A stretch of 64,000 nucleotides of DNA, from the NCBI RefSeq assembly GCF_004341625.1, contig NZ_SLZG01000013.1:124001-188000 (forward strand), given 5' to 3'. Position 1 is the first letter of the stretch. Each line of letters opens with the position of its first letter. Position numbers and translations under genes: made by a program. The notes below the pieces were generated by a model. That model had not been told where the DNA came from. It searched no databases and was given only the letters and a program-made list of their open reading frames with translations. Below are positions 33,039 through 42,556 of the stretch, one piece after another. Source of the DNA: Rhizobium sp. BK376 (GTDB taxonomy: Bacteria > Pseudomonadota > Alphaproteobacteria > Rhizobiales > Rhizobiaceae).

Positions 33039-34328
33039 ATGGAATTTGTCGTGAAGATGCCGGATGTAGGAGAGGGCGTCGCCGAAGCCGAACTGGTGGA
33101 ATGGTCCGTCAAGCTCGGCGACATCGTGCGCGAGGATGCGATCGTCGCCGCCGTCATGACCGATAAGGCGACCGTCGAGATACCGTCGCCTGTCACCGGA
33201 AGCGTCACTTGGCTCGCGGGCGATATCGGCGACAAGATTGCCGTCAAGGCGCCGTTGCTCAAGATCGAAGTCGCCGGCACCGCGGCGGCGGGATCTACTG
33301 CCGAAACGAAAGACAGCGATACGCGCGCTGAACCGTTGGCGAACGGCCCGGTCGTATCAGCAGACGCCGATATCGGTCGGGCACCCGAAATGGCGGCGCG
33401 CCCGCAGGTCCGCGAGGCTGAGCCGGTCGAACGCCGGCCTTCTGCTGGGAGCGCCACACGTCCATTGGCGTCGCCGGCGGTGCGGCGTCGCGCACTGGAG
33501 GCGGGCGTCGACCTTCGTCAGATCAGGGGCACAGGGCCGGCGGGGCGAATTTCCCATGAGGATCTCGATCGCCATTTGCAGGCCGATCACGCGCCGGCCT
33601 CCGGGCAGATGCAGCCGGCGAGAAAATCCGGCGTGACGGAGGTCAAGATCACGGGCTTGCGCCGACGCATTTCGGAGAAGATGGCAGTGTCGGCAAGCCG
33701 CATCCCGCACATCACCTATGTCGAGGAAGTCGACATGACGGCGCTTGAGGAACTGCGCTCAACGCTCAACCGGGAGAACAAGACTGCCGCTGCAAAACTG
33801 ACCGTCCTGCCGTTTCTCATGAAGGCGATCGCACGCGCGGTCGAGGACCATCCCGTCGTCAATGCGCTCTTCGACGATGAACGCGGCGTGGTCATACGGC
33901 ACGAAGCCGTCCATATCGGAATAGCGACGCAAACCGCGGCCGGTTTGACGGTGCCGGTCGTGCGGCATGTCGAGGCGCGCGGATTGCGCGATTGCGCCGA
34001 CGAGCTCGCCAGCGTGGCACAGGCGGCGCGTGACGGCTCTGCGACCAGGGACATGCTGACAGGCTCCACCATCACGATCAGTTCACTCGGCGCTCTCGGT
34101 GGCCTGGTGTCGACGCCGATCATCAATCATCCCGAGGTCGCCATCATCGGCGTGAACAAGCTGCTTGTGAAACCGGTCTGGGATGGCAGCCAGTTCGTGC
34201 CCCGCAAATGCATGAACCTCTCGTCGAGCTTTGATCACCGCGTCGTCGACGGCTGGGACGCAGCGATCTTTATCCAACGCGTCAAGGCGCTGCTGGAGAC
34301 CCCCGCCATGATCTTCCTGGAAGGCTGA
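33039..34328 (+). CDS. bkdB: Lipoamide acyltransferase E2 of the branched-chain 2-oxoacid dehydrogenase
   Basis: A 429-aa three-domain E2. The N-terminal lipoyl domain (1-80) has the modified lysine in VMTDKATVEIP (K43). The peripheral-subunit-binding domain follows an Ala/Pro-rich linker (about 142-180, ASPAVRRRALEAGVDLRQIRGTGPAGRISHEDL). The catalytic domain ends with SFDHRVVDGWDAAIFIQ (H400, D404). It transfers the branched acyl group from E1 to CoA and forms the core of the complex. The start follows the E1 beta stop by one base. Confidence 0.94.
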   Translation: MEFVVKMPDVGEGVAEAELVEWSVKLGDIVREDAIVAAVMTDKATVEIPSPVTGSVTWLAGDIGDKIAVKAPLLKIEVAGTAAAGSTAETKDSDTRAEPLANGPVVSADADIGRAPEMAARPQVREAEPVERRPSAGSATRPLASPAVRRRALEAGVDLRQIRGTGPAGRISHEDLDRHLQADHAPASGQMQPARKSGVTEVKITGLRRRISEKMAVSASRIPHITYVEEVDMTALEELRSTLNRENKTAAAKLTVLPFLMKAIARAVEDHPVVNALFDDERGVVIRHEAVHIGIATQTAAGLTVPVVRHVEARGLRDCADELASVAQAARDGSATRDMLTGSTITISSLGALGGLVSTPIINHPEVAIIGVNKLLVKPVWDGSQFVPRKCMNLSSSFDHRVVDGWDAAIFIQRVKALLETPAMIFLEG

Positions 34329-34333
34329 CCTTG

Positions 34334-35725
34334 ATGAATGAAATCCATTGCAAGCTGCTTGTCGTCGGCGCCGGGCCGGGGGGCTATGTCTGCGCCATCC
34401 GTGCGGGCCAGCTCGGCGTCGACACGGTCATCGTCGAGGAGGCGAAGGCCGGCGGCACCTGCCTCAATGTCGGCTGCATCCCGTCGAAAGCGCTGATCCA
34501 CGTCGCCGAAGAGTTCGACAAGATCTCTGCCTATTCCAACGGGACGCCCCTCGGCATCCGGGTTGAGAAACCTCAGATTGATCTTGCCGCCACCATCGCC
34601 TGGAAGAATGGGATCATTGGCCGCCTGAACAGTGGCGTTCAGGGCCTCCTGAGAAAAGCGAAAGTGAAGATCGTCAACGGCCATGCACGCTTCCGGGACG
34701 GCAAGACCGTCGAGGTCGAAACGGAAACCGGCTTGCAGATCATCCACGCGGCAACAGTGGTGATCGCCACCGGCTCCGTGCCGCTCGAGCTTCCCGGGCT
34801 GCCGTTCGGCGGCAACGTCATCTCCTCCACCGAGGCCCTGTCGCTTTCGGAGGTGCCGAGGCACCTGGCTGTCGTGGGCGGCGGCTATATCGGCCTTGAA
34901 CTTGGCACTGCCTTTGCCAAGCTCGGGAGCCGTGTGACGATCGTCGAGGCGACCCAAAAAATTCTGCCACAATATGACGCGGAACTCACCAAGCCTCTTG
35001 CCGAACGATTGGAAAAGATCGGCGTTCGGATTGTCGTCGATGCGAAGGCAAAGAGCATGGCGAAGGATCGCAACGCCCTTGTCATCGAACGGGAGGGCGC
35101 GGAAGAGATCATTGACGTCGACAAGGTCCTTGTGACCGTCGGTCGGCGGGCGCGTCTCGAAGGCTGGGGACTTGAGGAACTCGATCTTGAGATGAACGGC
35201 CGCGCCATTCGAATTGACGAGCAATGCCGGACCTCGATGCGGGGCATCTACGCGGTCGGAGACGTCACCGGCGAACCCATGCTCGCGCATCGGGCGATGG
35301 CGCAGGGCGCCATGGTCGCCGAGATCACTGCAGGTCTCCGCCGGCGCTGGGAGGTCCGCTGCATACCAGCCATCTGCTTTACCGATCCGGAAATTGTGTC
35401 AGCTGGCTTGTCTCCACAGGAGGCCCGGGCCCAGGGCCTGGAGATCAATCAGGGACAATTCCCTTTCCACGCCAACGGCCGCGCCATGACCATGCAGGCG
35501 GAGGACGGCTTCGTCAGGGTGGTCTGCCGCGCCGACAATCACCTGATCCTCGGCATTCAGGCGGTCGGGACGGGCGTCTCAGAACTGTCCGCATCATTCG
35601 CCGAGGCCATCGAGATGGGTGCGCGGCTGGAGGACATTGCCGGCACCATTCACGCCCATCCGACACGGAGCGAAGCCTTCCAGGAGGCGGCGATGAAGGC
35701 GCTTGGACACGCGCTTCATTCCTGA
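34334..35725 (+). CDS. lpdV: Dihydrolipoamide dehydrogenase (E3)
   Basis: A 463-aa flavoprotein disulfide reductase. FAD site VVGAGPGGYVCAIRAGQLG, redox-active disulfide GGTCLNVGCIPSKAL (C43, C48), NAD site VVGGGYIGLELGTAFAKLGSRVTIVEA, second FAD motif GIYAVGDVTGEPMLAHRAMAQG, and the C-terminal HAHPTRSEAFQEA catalytic dyad. It reoxidises the lipoyl group of E2. TTG 34331 directly precedes ATG 34334 and either may be used. It is the last gene of the operon and seems dedicated to BCKDH. Confidence 0.94.
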   Translation: MNEIHCKLLVVGAGPGGYVCAIRAGQLGVDTVIVEEAKAGGTCLNVGCIPSKALIHVAEEFDKISAYSNGTPLGIRVEKPQIDLAATIAWKNGIIGRLNSGVQGLLRKAKVKIVNGHARFRDGKTVEVETETGLQIIHAATVVIATGSVPLELPGLPFGGNVISSTEALSLSEVPRHLAVVGGGYIGLELGTAFAKLGSRVTIVEATQKILPQYDAELTKPLAERLEKIGVRIVVDAKAKSMAKDRNALVIEREGAEEIIDVDKVLVTVGRRARLEGWGLEELDLEMNGRAIRIDEQCRTSMRGIYAVGDVTGEPMLAHRAMAQGAMVAEITAGLRRRWEVRCIPAICFTDPEIVSAGLSPQEARAQGLEINQGQFPFHANGRAMTMQAEDGFVRVVCRADNHLILGIQAVGTGVSELSASFAEAIEMGARLEDIAGTIHAHPTRSEAFQEAAMKALGHALHS

Positions 35726-35734
35726 GCGCAATGG

Positions 35735-37468
35735 CTACTCTGCCGCCGATGCCTTCTCCTCCCGGTCGAGCGTCAGCTCTGCTGTTTCATCCGCCGTCTC
35801 GGATCCGCCACGCCAGGAGCAAAGCGCCGCTATGATGTAGAGAAGCGCCGAAAAGGAGAAGGCGTAGAACAGGCCCTGCTTGAACGGCGCCGACATCAGG
35901 GCCGGGAAGAGGGATTTTCCCGTCAGCACGGCGACGCTGTCGGCGGGCAGCGACTGCAAAACAGAGGCAGGGATGAGTTCGCCCATCGGGTTATAGCCGA
36001 GGAAGGCGGCAAACAGGCTGGCGACTGGCGGCGTCGCCGCCACCTGGCGGGCGATGTCTGCCGGCACATGCCGCGCAAGCAGGCCCGCTTCCATCGATTG
36101 CGGCAGTTCCTGTGCCAATCCGGCGAGCATCAGGCTGAAAAAGAGACCGATCGACAGGACCTGGCCGGCATTGGTCGTTGTCGCCCGCATGCCGGAGGCC
36201 TGACCGCGTTCGCGTTTCGGCACGGAATTCATGATCTGTGTCGCATTCGGCGCGACAAACAGGCCTGATCCGAGACCGTTGGCAAACAACAGCGCGGCAA
36301 ACAGAAGATAGGAAAAATCGGAAGGCAGGACCATCAGCGCGACGAAGCTTGCCGCGCCAAGCAGCATGCCGCCGATCGCAAACGGCAGGCCGCCGATGCG
36401 ATCCGAGAAATAGCCGGCTATGGGACCGCCAAGCAGGAAGCCGGCGGTCAGCGGCAACATGAAAATTGCCGACCATAGGGGCGTCTCTTCGAAGGAATAG
36501 CCGTGCAGCGGCAGCCAGATGCCCTGCAGCCAGATGATCAGCATGAATTGCAGTCCACCACGCGCGATCGCCGATGTCAGATTGGCAATATTGCCATAAG
36601 CGAAGGCGGGAATCTGAAAGAGACGGAAATCCAGCATCGGCTTTTCGATACGTCGTTCCGCTACGATGAAGATCAGCAGCGACACAAGACCAAGGCCAAA
36701 GAGGGAGAGGACCTTCGGGCTAAGCCACGCCATGACCTGATCGCCGTAGGGCTGGATGCCGTATGTGATGGCCGTCAGAATGAGGATCAGACCGAGACCG
36801 AACGTGATGTTACCGGTCCAGTCGATCCTGTGCGAGACGCGATTGGGTATTTCGCGCAGCTTCCAATAGGCCCAGACGGTGCCGACAAGTCCGAAGGGAA
36901 CGTTGATCCAGAAGACCAGCCGCCAGTTGCTGTCGGCAAGCAGGCCGCCGATCAACAGGCCGACGAATTGACCGCCAATGGCCGCAACCACGTTGATACC
37001 GAGCGCCAGGCCACGCTGATGCGCCGGAAATACATCCGTCAGGATAGCCGTCGAATTGGCCATGATGAGTGCGCCGCCGACACCTTGAAGGATGCGCACG
37101 CCGATCAGGTACATGGCTGCGAAATCGCCTTGCCCCGGCAGCAGGCTGAGCGCGATCGAGGCCGCCGTGAACACGGCAAAGCCGAGGTTATACATCTTCA
37201 CGCGACCGAACTGGTCGCCGAGCCGGCCGAACGCGACGACGAGCACGGCGACCGAGATCATGTAGCCGATGATCGCCCAAAGCAGATAGTTGATGTTGCC
37301 CGGATCCAGCGCCTTGAGGCCGATGCCGCGGAAAACGGCCGGCAGGCTGATCAGCAGAATGGAGCTGTTGATGGCGGCGGCGAGCATGCCAAGGGTCGTG
37401 TTGCTGAGCGCAACCCATTTGTAACTGTCATCAGCGGGAGATTTCGATTGTGAAGCGAGCAAGGCCAC
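35735..37468 (-). CDS. DHA2-family (14-TMS) major facilitator exporter
   Basis: A 577-aa drug:H+ antiporter-type MFS protein with about 14 hydrophobic segments. Motif A variant FGRLGDQFGRVKMYNLGF and motif C-like ILQGVGGALIMANSTAILTDVFP are visible. LADSNWRLVFWINVPFGLVG and SGLFVAPNATQIMNSVPKRERGQASGMRATTTNAGQVL are typical of DHA2 exporters. A large insertion between the last helices (about 480-530) is unusual. The frame is open to 37549; GTG 37468 with AGGG upstream gives a sensible N-terminus, but the start is uncertain. It is convergent with lpdV, 9 bases apart. Substrate unknown. Confidence 0.85.
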   Translation of the reverse strand: MALLASQSKSPADDSYKWVALSNTTLGMLAAAINSSILLISLPAVFRGIGLKALDPGNINYLLWAIIGYMISVAVLVVAFGRLGDQFGRVKMYNLGFAVFTAASIALSLLPGQGDFAAMYLIGVRILQGVGGALIMANSTAILTDVFPAHQRGLALGINVVAAIGGQFVGLLIGGLLADSNWRLVFWINVPFGLVGTVWAYWKLREIPNRVSHRIDWTGNITFGLGLILILTAITYGIQPYGDQVMAWLSPKVLSLFGLGLVSLLIFIVAERRIEKPMLDFRLFQIPAFAYGNIANLTSAIARGGLQFMLIIWLQGIWLPLHGYSFEETPLWSAIFMLPLTAGFLLGGPIAGYFSDRIGGLPFAIGGMLLGAASFVALMVLPSDFSYLLFAALLFANGLGSGLFVAPNATQIMNSVPKRERGQASGMRATTTNAGQVLSIGLFFSLMLAGLAQELPQSMEAGLLARHVPADIARQVAATPPVASLFAAFLGYNPMGELIPASVLQSLPADSVAVLTGKSLFPALMSAPFKQGLFYAFSFSALLYIIAALCSWRGGSETADETAELTLDREEKASAAE

Positions 37469-37576
37469 GGTGCGAAACCCTATCGAATGAAGATATATGA
37501 GGATATATTCGTAAATATCTCTATACGGAGAGACTGCCGGCAAAGGCAAGCCTGCAATGGACCGATAAGGGCGCCG

Positions 37577-38524
37577 CTATGCCAATCGTGAAGCAAGGGA
37601 TGCGGTGATGGAGCCTATGAACAGGTCAGCCGCTGCAGAAAGTCTGCGGGATACCGGGACAAGACATCCCAATGTGCTGAAGCGCCCGAGCGACTCTCGG
37701 ATGGGCACGTAGGCGAGTTCGGGGTTTCGGTACCTCAGTTCACCCTCGAAGGCGGCCTGAATCGAGATCGCGGATCCTGAAGCGACAACCTCTCGCATAA
37801 ACGCGTAGGAATTTGTCGTGACGACGACCCTCGGTTTGAAGCCGGCAGTCGCTTCCATGCGCGTCAGTATTCCTTCTTTGACAGCCGGATCATTGATGAG
37901 CGCCAACGGAAACTGTGCGCATTCCGCGAGCGATGTGAAGTCCTTGGCGCTGATCGGATGGCCTGCAGGCACGACGGCGTAACTCTGCATCTCGAATTCC
38001 GCCAGGACCTTCAGACCGATCAGCTGCGGTGTGTTGAAGGACAAAAGCAGATCGAACTGCAACCGTTCGTGATTGGCGAGAAGTTCAGCCTTGTCGGCGA
38101 TCCGCACGTCCACTTCAATCCTCGGATTGTCTTCCAGAAACTGCCGCAGAAAGGGAGCAATGGCATCGATCGCCAGCATGTCCGGCGATCCAACGCGCAC
38201 CTTGCCTCGCCGGACCTTGCGAAGATCGTCGATTTCAGCAATGCCGATGGAAACCTCGCGCATTGCGCGAGATATCCGGTAGACCAGCAACTCACCTGCC
38301 GCCGTCAGGCGCACGCCTTCACGTCCTCGCCCGCGCTGGAGGAGCGCGGTGCCCAACTGGGCCTCCAGCAGGCCGACCTGACGGTGCACTGCGGAGGATG
38401 CGATCCCAAGTTTTTCCGCCGCCTGGCGAAACGATCCCGCTTGGGACACTTCGAAGAAATATCGAATTGGCGCGGCGCTCAACGAGTTGGCGATGGATGA
38501 TGGTGCGATCTTGCTCGTCTTCAT
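37577..38524 (-). CDS. LysR-family regulator
   Basis: A 315-aa LTTR with an N-terminal HTH (IRYFFEVSQAGSFRQAAEKLGIASSAVHRQVGLLEAQLGTALLQRGRGREGVRLTAAGELL, about residues 20-80) and a periplasmic-binding-protein-like effector domain from about 95 (VRVGSPDMLAIDAIAPFLRQFLEDNPRIEVDVRI). It is divergent from the ABC transporter and monooxygenase operon, 146 bases from the binding-protein gene, the classical position of an LTTR activator that senses the transported or degraded compound. Confidence 0.88.
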   Translation of the reverse strand: MKTSKIAPSSIANSLSAAPIRYFFEVSQAGSFRQAAEKLGIASSAVHRQVGLLEAQLGTALLQRGRGREGVRLTAAGELLVYRISRAMREVSIGIAEIDDLRKVRRGKVRVGSPDMLAIDAIAPFLRQFLEDNPRIEVDVRIADKAELLANHERLQFDLLLSFNTPQLIGLKVLAEFEMQSYAVVPAGHPISAKDFTSLAECAQFPLALINDPAVKEGILTRMEATAGFKPRVVVTTNSYAFMREVVASGSAISIQAAFEGELRYRNPELAYVPIRESLGRFSTLGCLVPVSRRLSAAADLFIGSITASLASRLA

Positions 38525-38670
38525 ATGTCAACGGGGTCTTTGCAAAAGAAGCTCGGAATGTTCTGATAATTAGAACATATCAGTATCTATTTTCTCGATT
38601 TACATCCATCCCGCAGGGCTTAGTTTCACGAAAATCGAAGATGCGAATTTCGACTGACAGGAGATCGTCC

Positions 38671-39747
38671 ATGCAGCTTACGCGACGCAATGCTCTCAAG
38701 ACCTTCGGAACCGTGGCGGCGGCATCCGTGTTGGGAGCGCCGACCGTGCTCAGGGCTGCAGACAGCGCCGTGCTTACCGTGTCGACCTGGGGCGGCATTA
38801 CAGAGGACAGCATCCGCAAATATGTCCAGCCGGGTTTTGAGAAGCTCACCGGTGCCACGCTTGCGTTCGACATTGGCGGGCAGGGCGCCCGCTACAACAA
38901 GCTGCTGGCACAGCGCGCGAACCCGCCGGCGGACGTGTTCTTCTCCACCGACGAGGCAGTCGTGACGGGAACGCGTGCCGGGGTCCTGACGCCTGCTACG
39001 AAAAAGAACCTGCCGAATTTCGCGGATCTTCAGCCGTGGGCAAACACCTTAAAGTCGGACGACGACGTACACGTGGGTGGCGTCCCCTATTCACTGATCG
39101 CCTGCGCGCTGGCCTACAATCCGGAGCTCGTGAAGACGGCGCCGACGAGCTGGGAGGATCTCTGGAAGCCCGAATTCGCAGGCAGGATCGATTTCGCGTC
39201 GCCGGTCAACAGCCTGATGCCGGCCTTCGTCATCATGGCCGCGGAACTCGCCGGCGGATCAGCCACAAACGTCGATCCCGGCTTCGCCAAGCTCGCAACA
39301 TTGAAGCCGGCGAAACTCTCGGTTTTTTGGACGGACTGGGCTCCGCTCAACAAGACGGGCGACGTGCTCGTGGCGACCGAATTCGACTATTATCTCGAGG
39401 CCATGAAAGACCAGAAATACGCGATCGATTACGTGTATCCGAAAGAAAAAGCGATCGCGTCGCTGGAATATGCAAGCGTCGTCAAGGGCACCAAGAAGCA
39501 GGATCTCGCCGAGGCTTTCCTCAATCTTCTGATCGATCCCAAGGTTCAGGAAGGGGTTGCGGAGCAAACATACCAGGGGCCGACGAACGCGAAGGCCAAT
39601 CTTTCGGAAAAAATCGCAGCCCGTTGCGCCTACGGCCCGCGCGTGCAGCAACTGCGTTTCTTTGATCCGGTGGTGTTTGCCGACAATCGTCCTGCGTGGA
39701 CCGAGCGTCTGAACCTTGAGGTCGTGCCGTCATGGGGAGCGCGTTGA
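38671..39747 (+). CDS. Solute-binding protein of second polyamine-type ABC transporter
   Basis: A 358-aa periplasmic protein with a probable Tat signal (MQLTRRNALKTFGTVAAASVLGAPTVLRAA, twin arginine at residues 5-6) and a PotD-like mature part (VSTWGGITEDSIRKYVQPGFEKLTGATLAFDIGGQGARYNKLLAQRANPPADVFFSTDEAV; LIACALAYNPELVKTAPTSWEDLWKPEFAGRI). Tat export suggests folding before export. ATG 38671 has CAGGAGATCG upstream. First gene of a transporter and monooxygenase operon under the divergent LysR regulator. Confidence 0.88.
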   Translation: MQLTRRNALKTFGTVAAASVLGAPTVLRAADSAVLTVSTWGGITEDSIRKYVQPGFEKLTGATLAFDIGGQGARYNKLLAQRANPPADVFFSTDEAVVTGTRAGVLTPATKKNLPNFADLQPWANTLKSDDDVHVGGVPYSLIACALAYNPELVKTAPTSWEDLWKPEFAGRIDFASPVNSLMPAFVIMAAELAGGSATNVDPGFAKLATLKPAKLSVFWTDWAPLNKTGDVLVATEFDYYLEAMKDQKYAIDYVYPKEKAIASLEYASVVKGTKKQDLAEAFLNLLIDPKVQEGVAEQTYQGPTNAKANLSEKIAARCAYGPRVQQLRFFDPVVFADNRPAWTERLNLEVVPSWGAR

Positions 39748-39775
39748 GCCGTCTTGGGTCACGTTGGCTGCAGCA

Positions 39776-40681
39776 ATGAGCATGATTGAAGCATTGACAG
39801 GCACCGGACGCGCCGCGCAACGGCCGCGTCGCATGCATTGGGTCTGGGCAATGCCGAAAGCGCCGTTGCTGCTTCTCGTACCGAGCCTTGCCGTACTGAT
39901 CATCTTCCTGGTGCTCCCGTTGACAGTCATTGTCGCGGATAGCCTTGCGCCAAATCCGATCGTGCAGTTTCAGGGGCTGTCGCTTGGCAATTACACGTAT
40001 CTTCTTTCGCATCGGTTTTATCTGGACGTCGTCTTTCGCTCGATCGCATGGGCGTTGATCACCACCGTTCTGGCTCTTCCGCTTGGCTATGTGGCCGCGA
40101 TGATCCTCACCACGTTGACTGGTCGAATGGCGAATTTCGCGATGATGGCGTTGACATTCCCGATCCTTGCCGGGCCGCTCGTCGTCATTCTGGGCTGGAT
40201 GGCGATCCTTGCGGATGGTGGCCCTCTGTTCGGGCCTCTCGTGAGGTGGGGGTTGATCGCCAAGCCCCATATGATGGGAACCGACACCGCAGTCATAACC
40301 AGCATGCTTCATTTCGTGCTGCCGTTTGTCATCCTGACACTCTATACCGCGCTAAAGCAGATTCCGGTGGCGCTCAACGAGGCCGCGCGCAATCTCGGCG
40401 CAAATGGGCTGCAGCGATTCATACATGTGACCCTTCCCCTCAGCGCTCCGGGCATCGTCTCGGCTTCGGTGATCTCGTTTTCTGTCAGTGCCAGTTCCTA
40501 TGTCTCGCCATACTACATCGGCGGCGCTTCGAAACTCACACTGACGACCTTGATCTCCCAGTTCATTCTGGCGACCTACAACAGCCAACTCGCGGCGGCT
40601 GCAGCCATCCTATTGTTGCTGACGATGATCGTGACCATCGTGGTCGTGGCCATGCTTCTTCGAAGGATCGGTCGCACATGA
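39776..40681 (+). CDS. ABC transporter permease (PotB-like)
   Basis: A 301-aa inner-membrane permease with about six helices and the EAA loop (VALNEAARNLGANGLQRFIHVTLPLSAPGIVSASVISFSVSASSYVSPYYIGG). The start is uncertain: ATG 39776 (MSMIEAL) lacks a strong ribosome-binding site and the frame is open to 39716, inside the previous gene. Its stop overlaps the next start (ATGA). Forms the channel with the following permease. Confidence 0.87.
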   Translation: MSMIEALTGTGRAAQRPRRMHWVWAMPKAPLLLLVPSLAVLIIFLVLPLTVIVADSLAPNPIVQFQGLSLGNYTYLLSHRFYLDVVFRSIAWALITTVLALPLGYVAAMILTTLTGRMANFAMMALTFPILAGPLVVILGWMAILADGGPLFGPLVRWGLIAKPHMMGTDTAVITSMLHFVLPFVILTLYTALKQIPVALNEAARNLGANGLQRFIHVTLPLSAPGIVSASVISFSVSASSYVSPYYIGGASKLTLTTLISQFILATYNSQLAAAAAILLLLTMIVTIVVVAMLLRRIGRT

Positions 40682-41463
40682 GATTTGCCAACAAGACGCT
40701 CGCCGCGATCTATCTCGCTGCCATGTATGCATTTTTGATGGCACCCTTGCTTGTGGTCGTTGGCACGTCTTTCAACAGCGCGACAAGCTTTCCATCGCCG
40801 TTCGAGCATTTTACCCTCTCCTGGTATTCCGCCATTGCGGACCAGCCCGATTTTCTTGCCGCTGCGAAAACCAGCGCACTCGTCGCCGCGATATCCGCCG
40901 CGCTTGCAGTGGCGACGTCGTTTCTCGCGGGATATTGGCTGAGCCGGTTTGAGAGCAAACGGAAGAGCGTCGTCTCAGCCGCGCTGCTGACGCCGATGCT
41001 TGTGCCGCAGATCGTGCTGAGCCTGGCTGTCCTGCAGTTCGCAGAATGGACCGGGATTGGGACAAACCTCTTGGCGCTGATCGCTGTCCACACGGTCTAC
41101 GTCATGCCATTTGCGCTTCGGCTCATACTCACAGGGCTCGCACGTTTTGATTTTGGCCTTGAGGAGGCCAGCCGGAATCTCGGCGCGGGTTGGCTCGCGA
41201 CATGGCGGGAGGTGACGCTTCCTTTGTTGCGTCCCAGCATCGTGGCGGCGTTCACCTTCTCATTTATCCTTTCGTTCGTGAACCTTCCGATCTCGATGTT
41301 TCTCACCAGTCCCGAGACCGCGACGCTTCCGACCGTCATGTTCGCCTACATCGAGTCTCGCATCGACCCGATGATCGCAGCGGTCTCCACTGCAATAATC
41401 GCTATCGCGGCCGTGACCACGGTCATTCTGGAAAGATGGCTTGGAATAAGGTTGCTCGACTGA
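40678..41463 (+). CDS. ABC transporter permease (PotC-like)
   Basis: A 261-aa permease with about six helices. The EAA loop is LEEASRNLGAGWLATWREVTLPLLRPSIVAAFTFSFILSFVNLPISMFLTSPETATLPTVMFAYIES. Its end deviates from the usual DExxxA/F of PotC by having FVNLPIS. The start overlaps the previous stop by ATGA and its own stop overlaps the ATPase start (TGATG), so the three genes are tightly coupled. Confidence 0.87.
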   Translation: MRFANKTLAAIYLAAMYAFLMAPLLVVVGTSFNSATSFPSPFEHFTLSWYSAIADQPDFLAAAKTSALVAAISAALAVATSFLAGYWLSRFESKRKSVVSAALLTPMLVPQIVLSLAVLQFAEWTGIGTNLLALIAVHTVYVMPFALRLILTGLARFDFGLEEASRNLGAGWLATWREVTLPLLRPSIVAAFTFSFILSFVNLPISMFLTSPETATLPTVMFAYIESRIDPMIAAVSTAIIAIAAVTTVILERWLGIRLLD

Positions 41464-42533
41464 TGCCGGAATTGGTTCTCTCGGGGATATCGAAACGCTT
41501 CGGCGCCTTTCAGGCCGTTGCCGATCTGGACCTTACGGTCGGGAACGGCGAGTTCGTCTGTCTGCTTGGCCCCAGCGGTTGCGGCAAGACAACGACCTTG
41601 CGGATGATTGCGGGCTTCGAGACGGCGGATCGTGGAAGCCTTCTTCTTGATGGCGTCGACATCAGCAATCGCCCTCCGAACAAGCGGGACATCGGGATGG
41701 TGTTCCAGCATTATGCGCTCTTCCCGCACAAGACGGTCGCGCAGAATGTCGCTTTCGGCCTGCTGATGCGCGGCAAATCTCGCGCCGAGCAAGACGAAGC
41801 CGTCGCCCGCACCCTCCAGCTGGTCAAGCTCGCGCATCTGGCCGATCGCTTTCCCAGACAGTTGAGCGGTGGCCAGCAGCAGCGCGTTGCGCTGGCTCGT
41901 GCACTGGCCTTCCAGCCAAGTCTGCTGCTGATGGATGAGCCGCTCAGCAATCTCGACGCCCAGCTTCGAGATGAAATGCGCGACGAAATCAAGCGCGTGC
42001 AGCAGGAAGTCGGGACGACGACGATATTCGTCACGCACGACCAGTCCGAAGCATTGGCACTGGCTGATCGGGTCGCAGTCTTTTCGGAAGGCCGCCTGCT
42101 TCAATATAGCGATCCGGCACACCTGTACGAACAACCCTCCGACAGAACGGTCGGTCGTTTCATCGGGAAGATGAATGAGCTTGAGGGCAGGGTCGTCAAC
42201 ACGTCGCCGGATGGGACGCTGGTGGCTTTGGCGGGTGGGGGAACCGTTCTGTGCGGACCGTCCGAATTGCCCTCGGGAACATCCGTTTCGGTGATGATCC
42301 GTTACGAAGCCCTGTCGGTCGCACCTCTCAGTGGCGGACATCGCGATGCCGGCCTGGAATGCCGGGTCTCGAGGCGAACCTATCTCGGCAGCGTGATCGA
42401 ATACGAGCTCATCCTCGCCGGCAAGCCGCTGCGCGTCTGGATGCCCAACAATTCGACCGCTTCCCGGCTCAGCATCGGCGATAGCACCACCATCTTCTTC
42501 AACCCGTCAGACGCGCTGCTCTTTGCCGTTTGA
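41463..42533 (+). CDS. ABC transporter ATP-binding protein (PotA-like)
   Basis: A 356-aa nucleotide-binding subunit with Walker A GPSGCGKT, Q-loop GMVFQHYALFPH, signature LSGGQQQRVALARA, Walker B LLMDEPLSNLDAQLR, switch VTHDQSEALALADR and a C-terminal TOBE domain (VMIRYEALSVAPLSGG...RRTYLGSVIEYELILAGKPLRVWMPN). Gene order here (binding protein, permeases, ATPase) differs from the first transporter (ATPase first), so the two are not a recent duplication. The following monooxygenase begins 23 bases later. Confidence 0.9.
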   Translation: MPELVLSGISKRFGAFQAVADLDLTVGNGEFVCLLGPSGCGKTTTLRMIAGFETADRGSLLLDGVDISNRPPNKRDIGMVFQHYALFPHKTVAQNVAFGLLMRGKSRAEQDEAVARTLQLVKLAHLADRFPRQLSGGQQQRVALARALAFQPSLLLMDEPLSNLDAQLRDEMRDEIKRVQQEVGTTTIFVTHDQSEALALADRVAVFSEGRLLQYSDPAHLYEQPSDRTVGRFIGKMNELEGRVVNTSPDGTLVALAGGGTVLCGPSELPSGTSVSVMIRYEALSVAPLSGGHRDAGLECRVSRRTYLGSVIEYELILAGKPLRVWMPNNSTASRLSIGDSTTIFFNPSDALLFAV

Positions 42534-42556
42534 AGCCGATCCAGTGTGAGGAACAT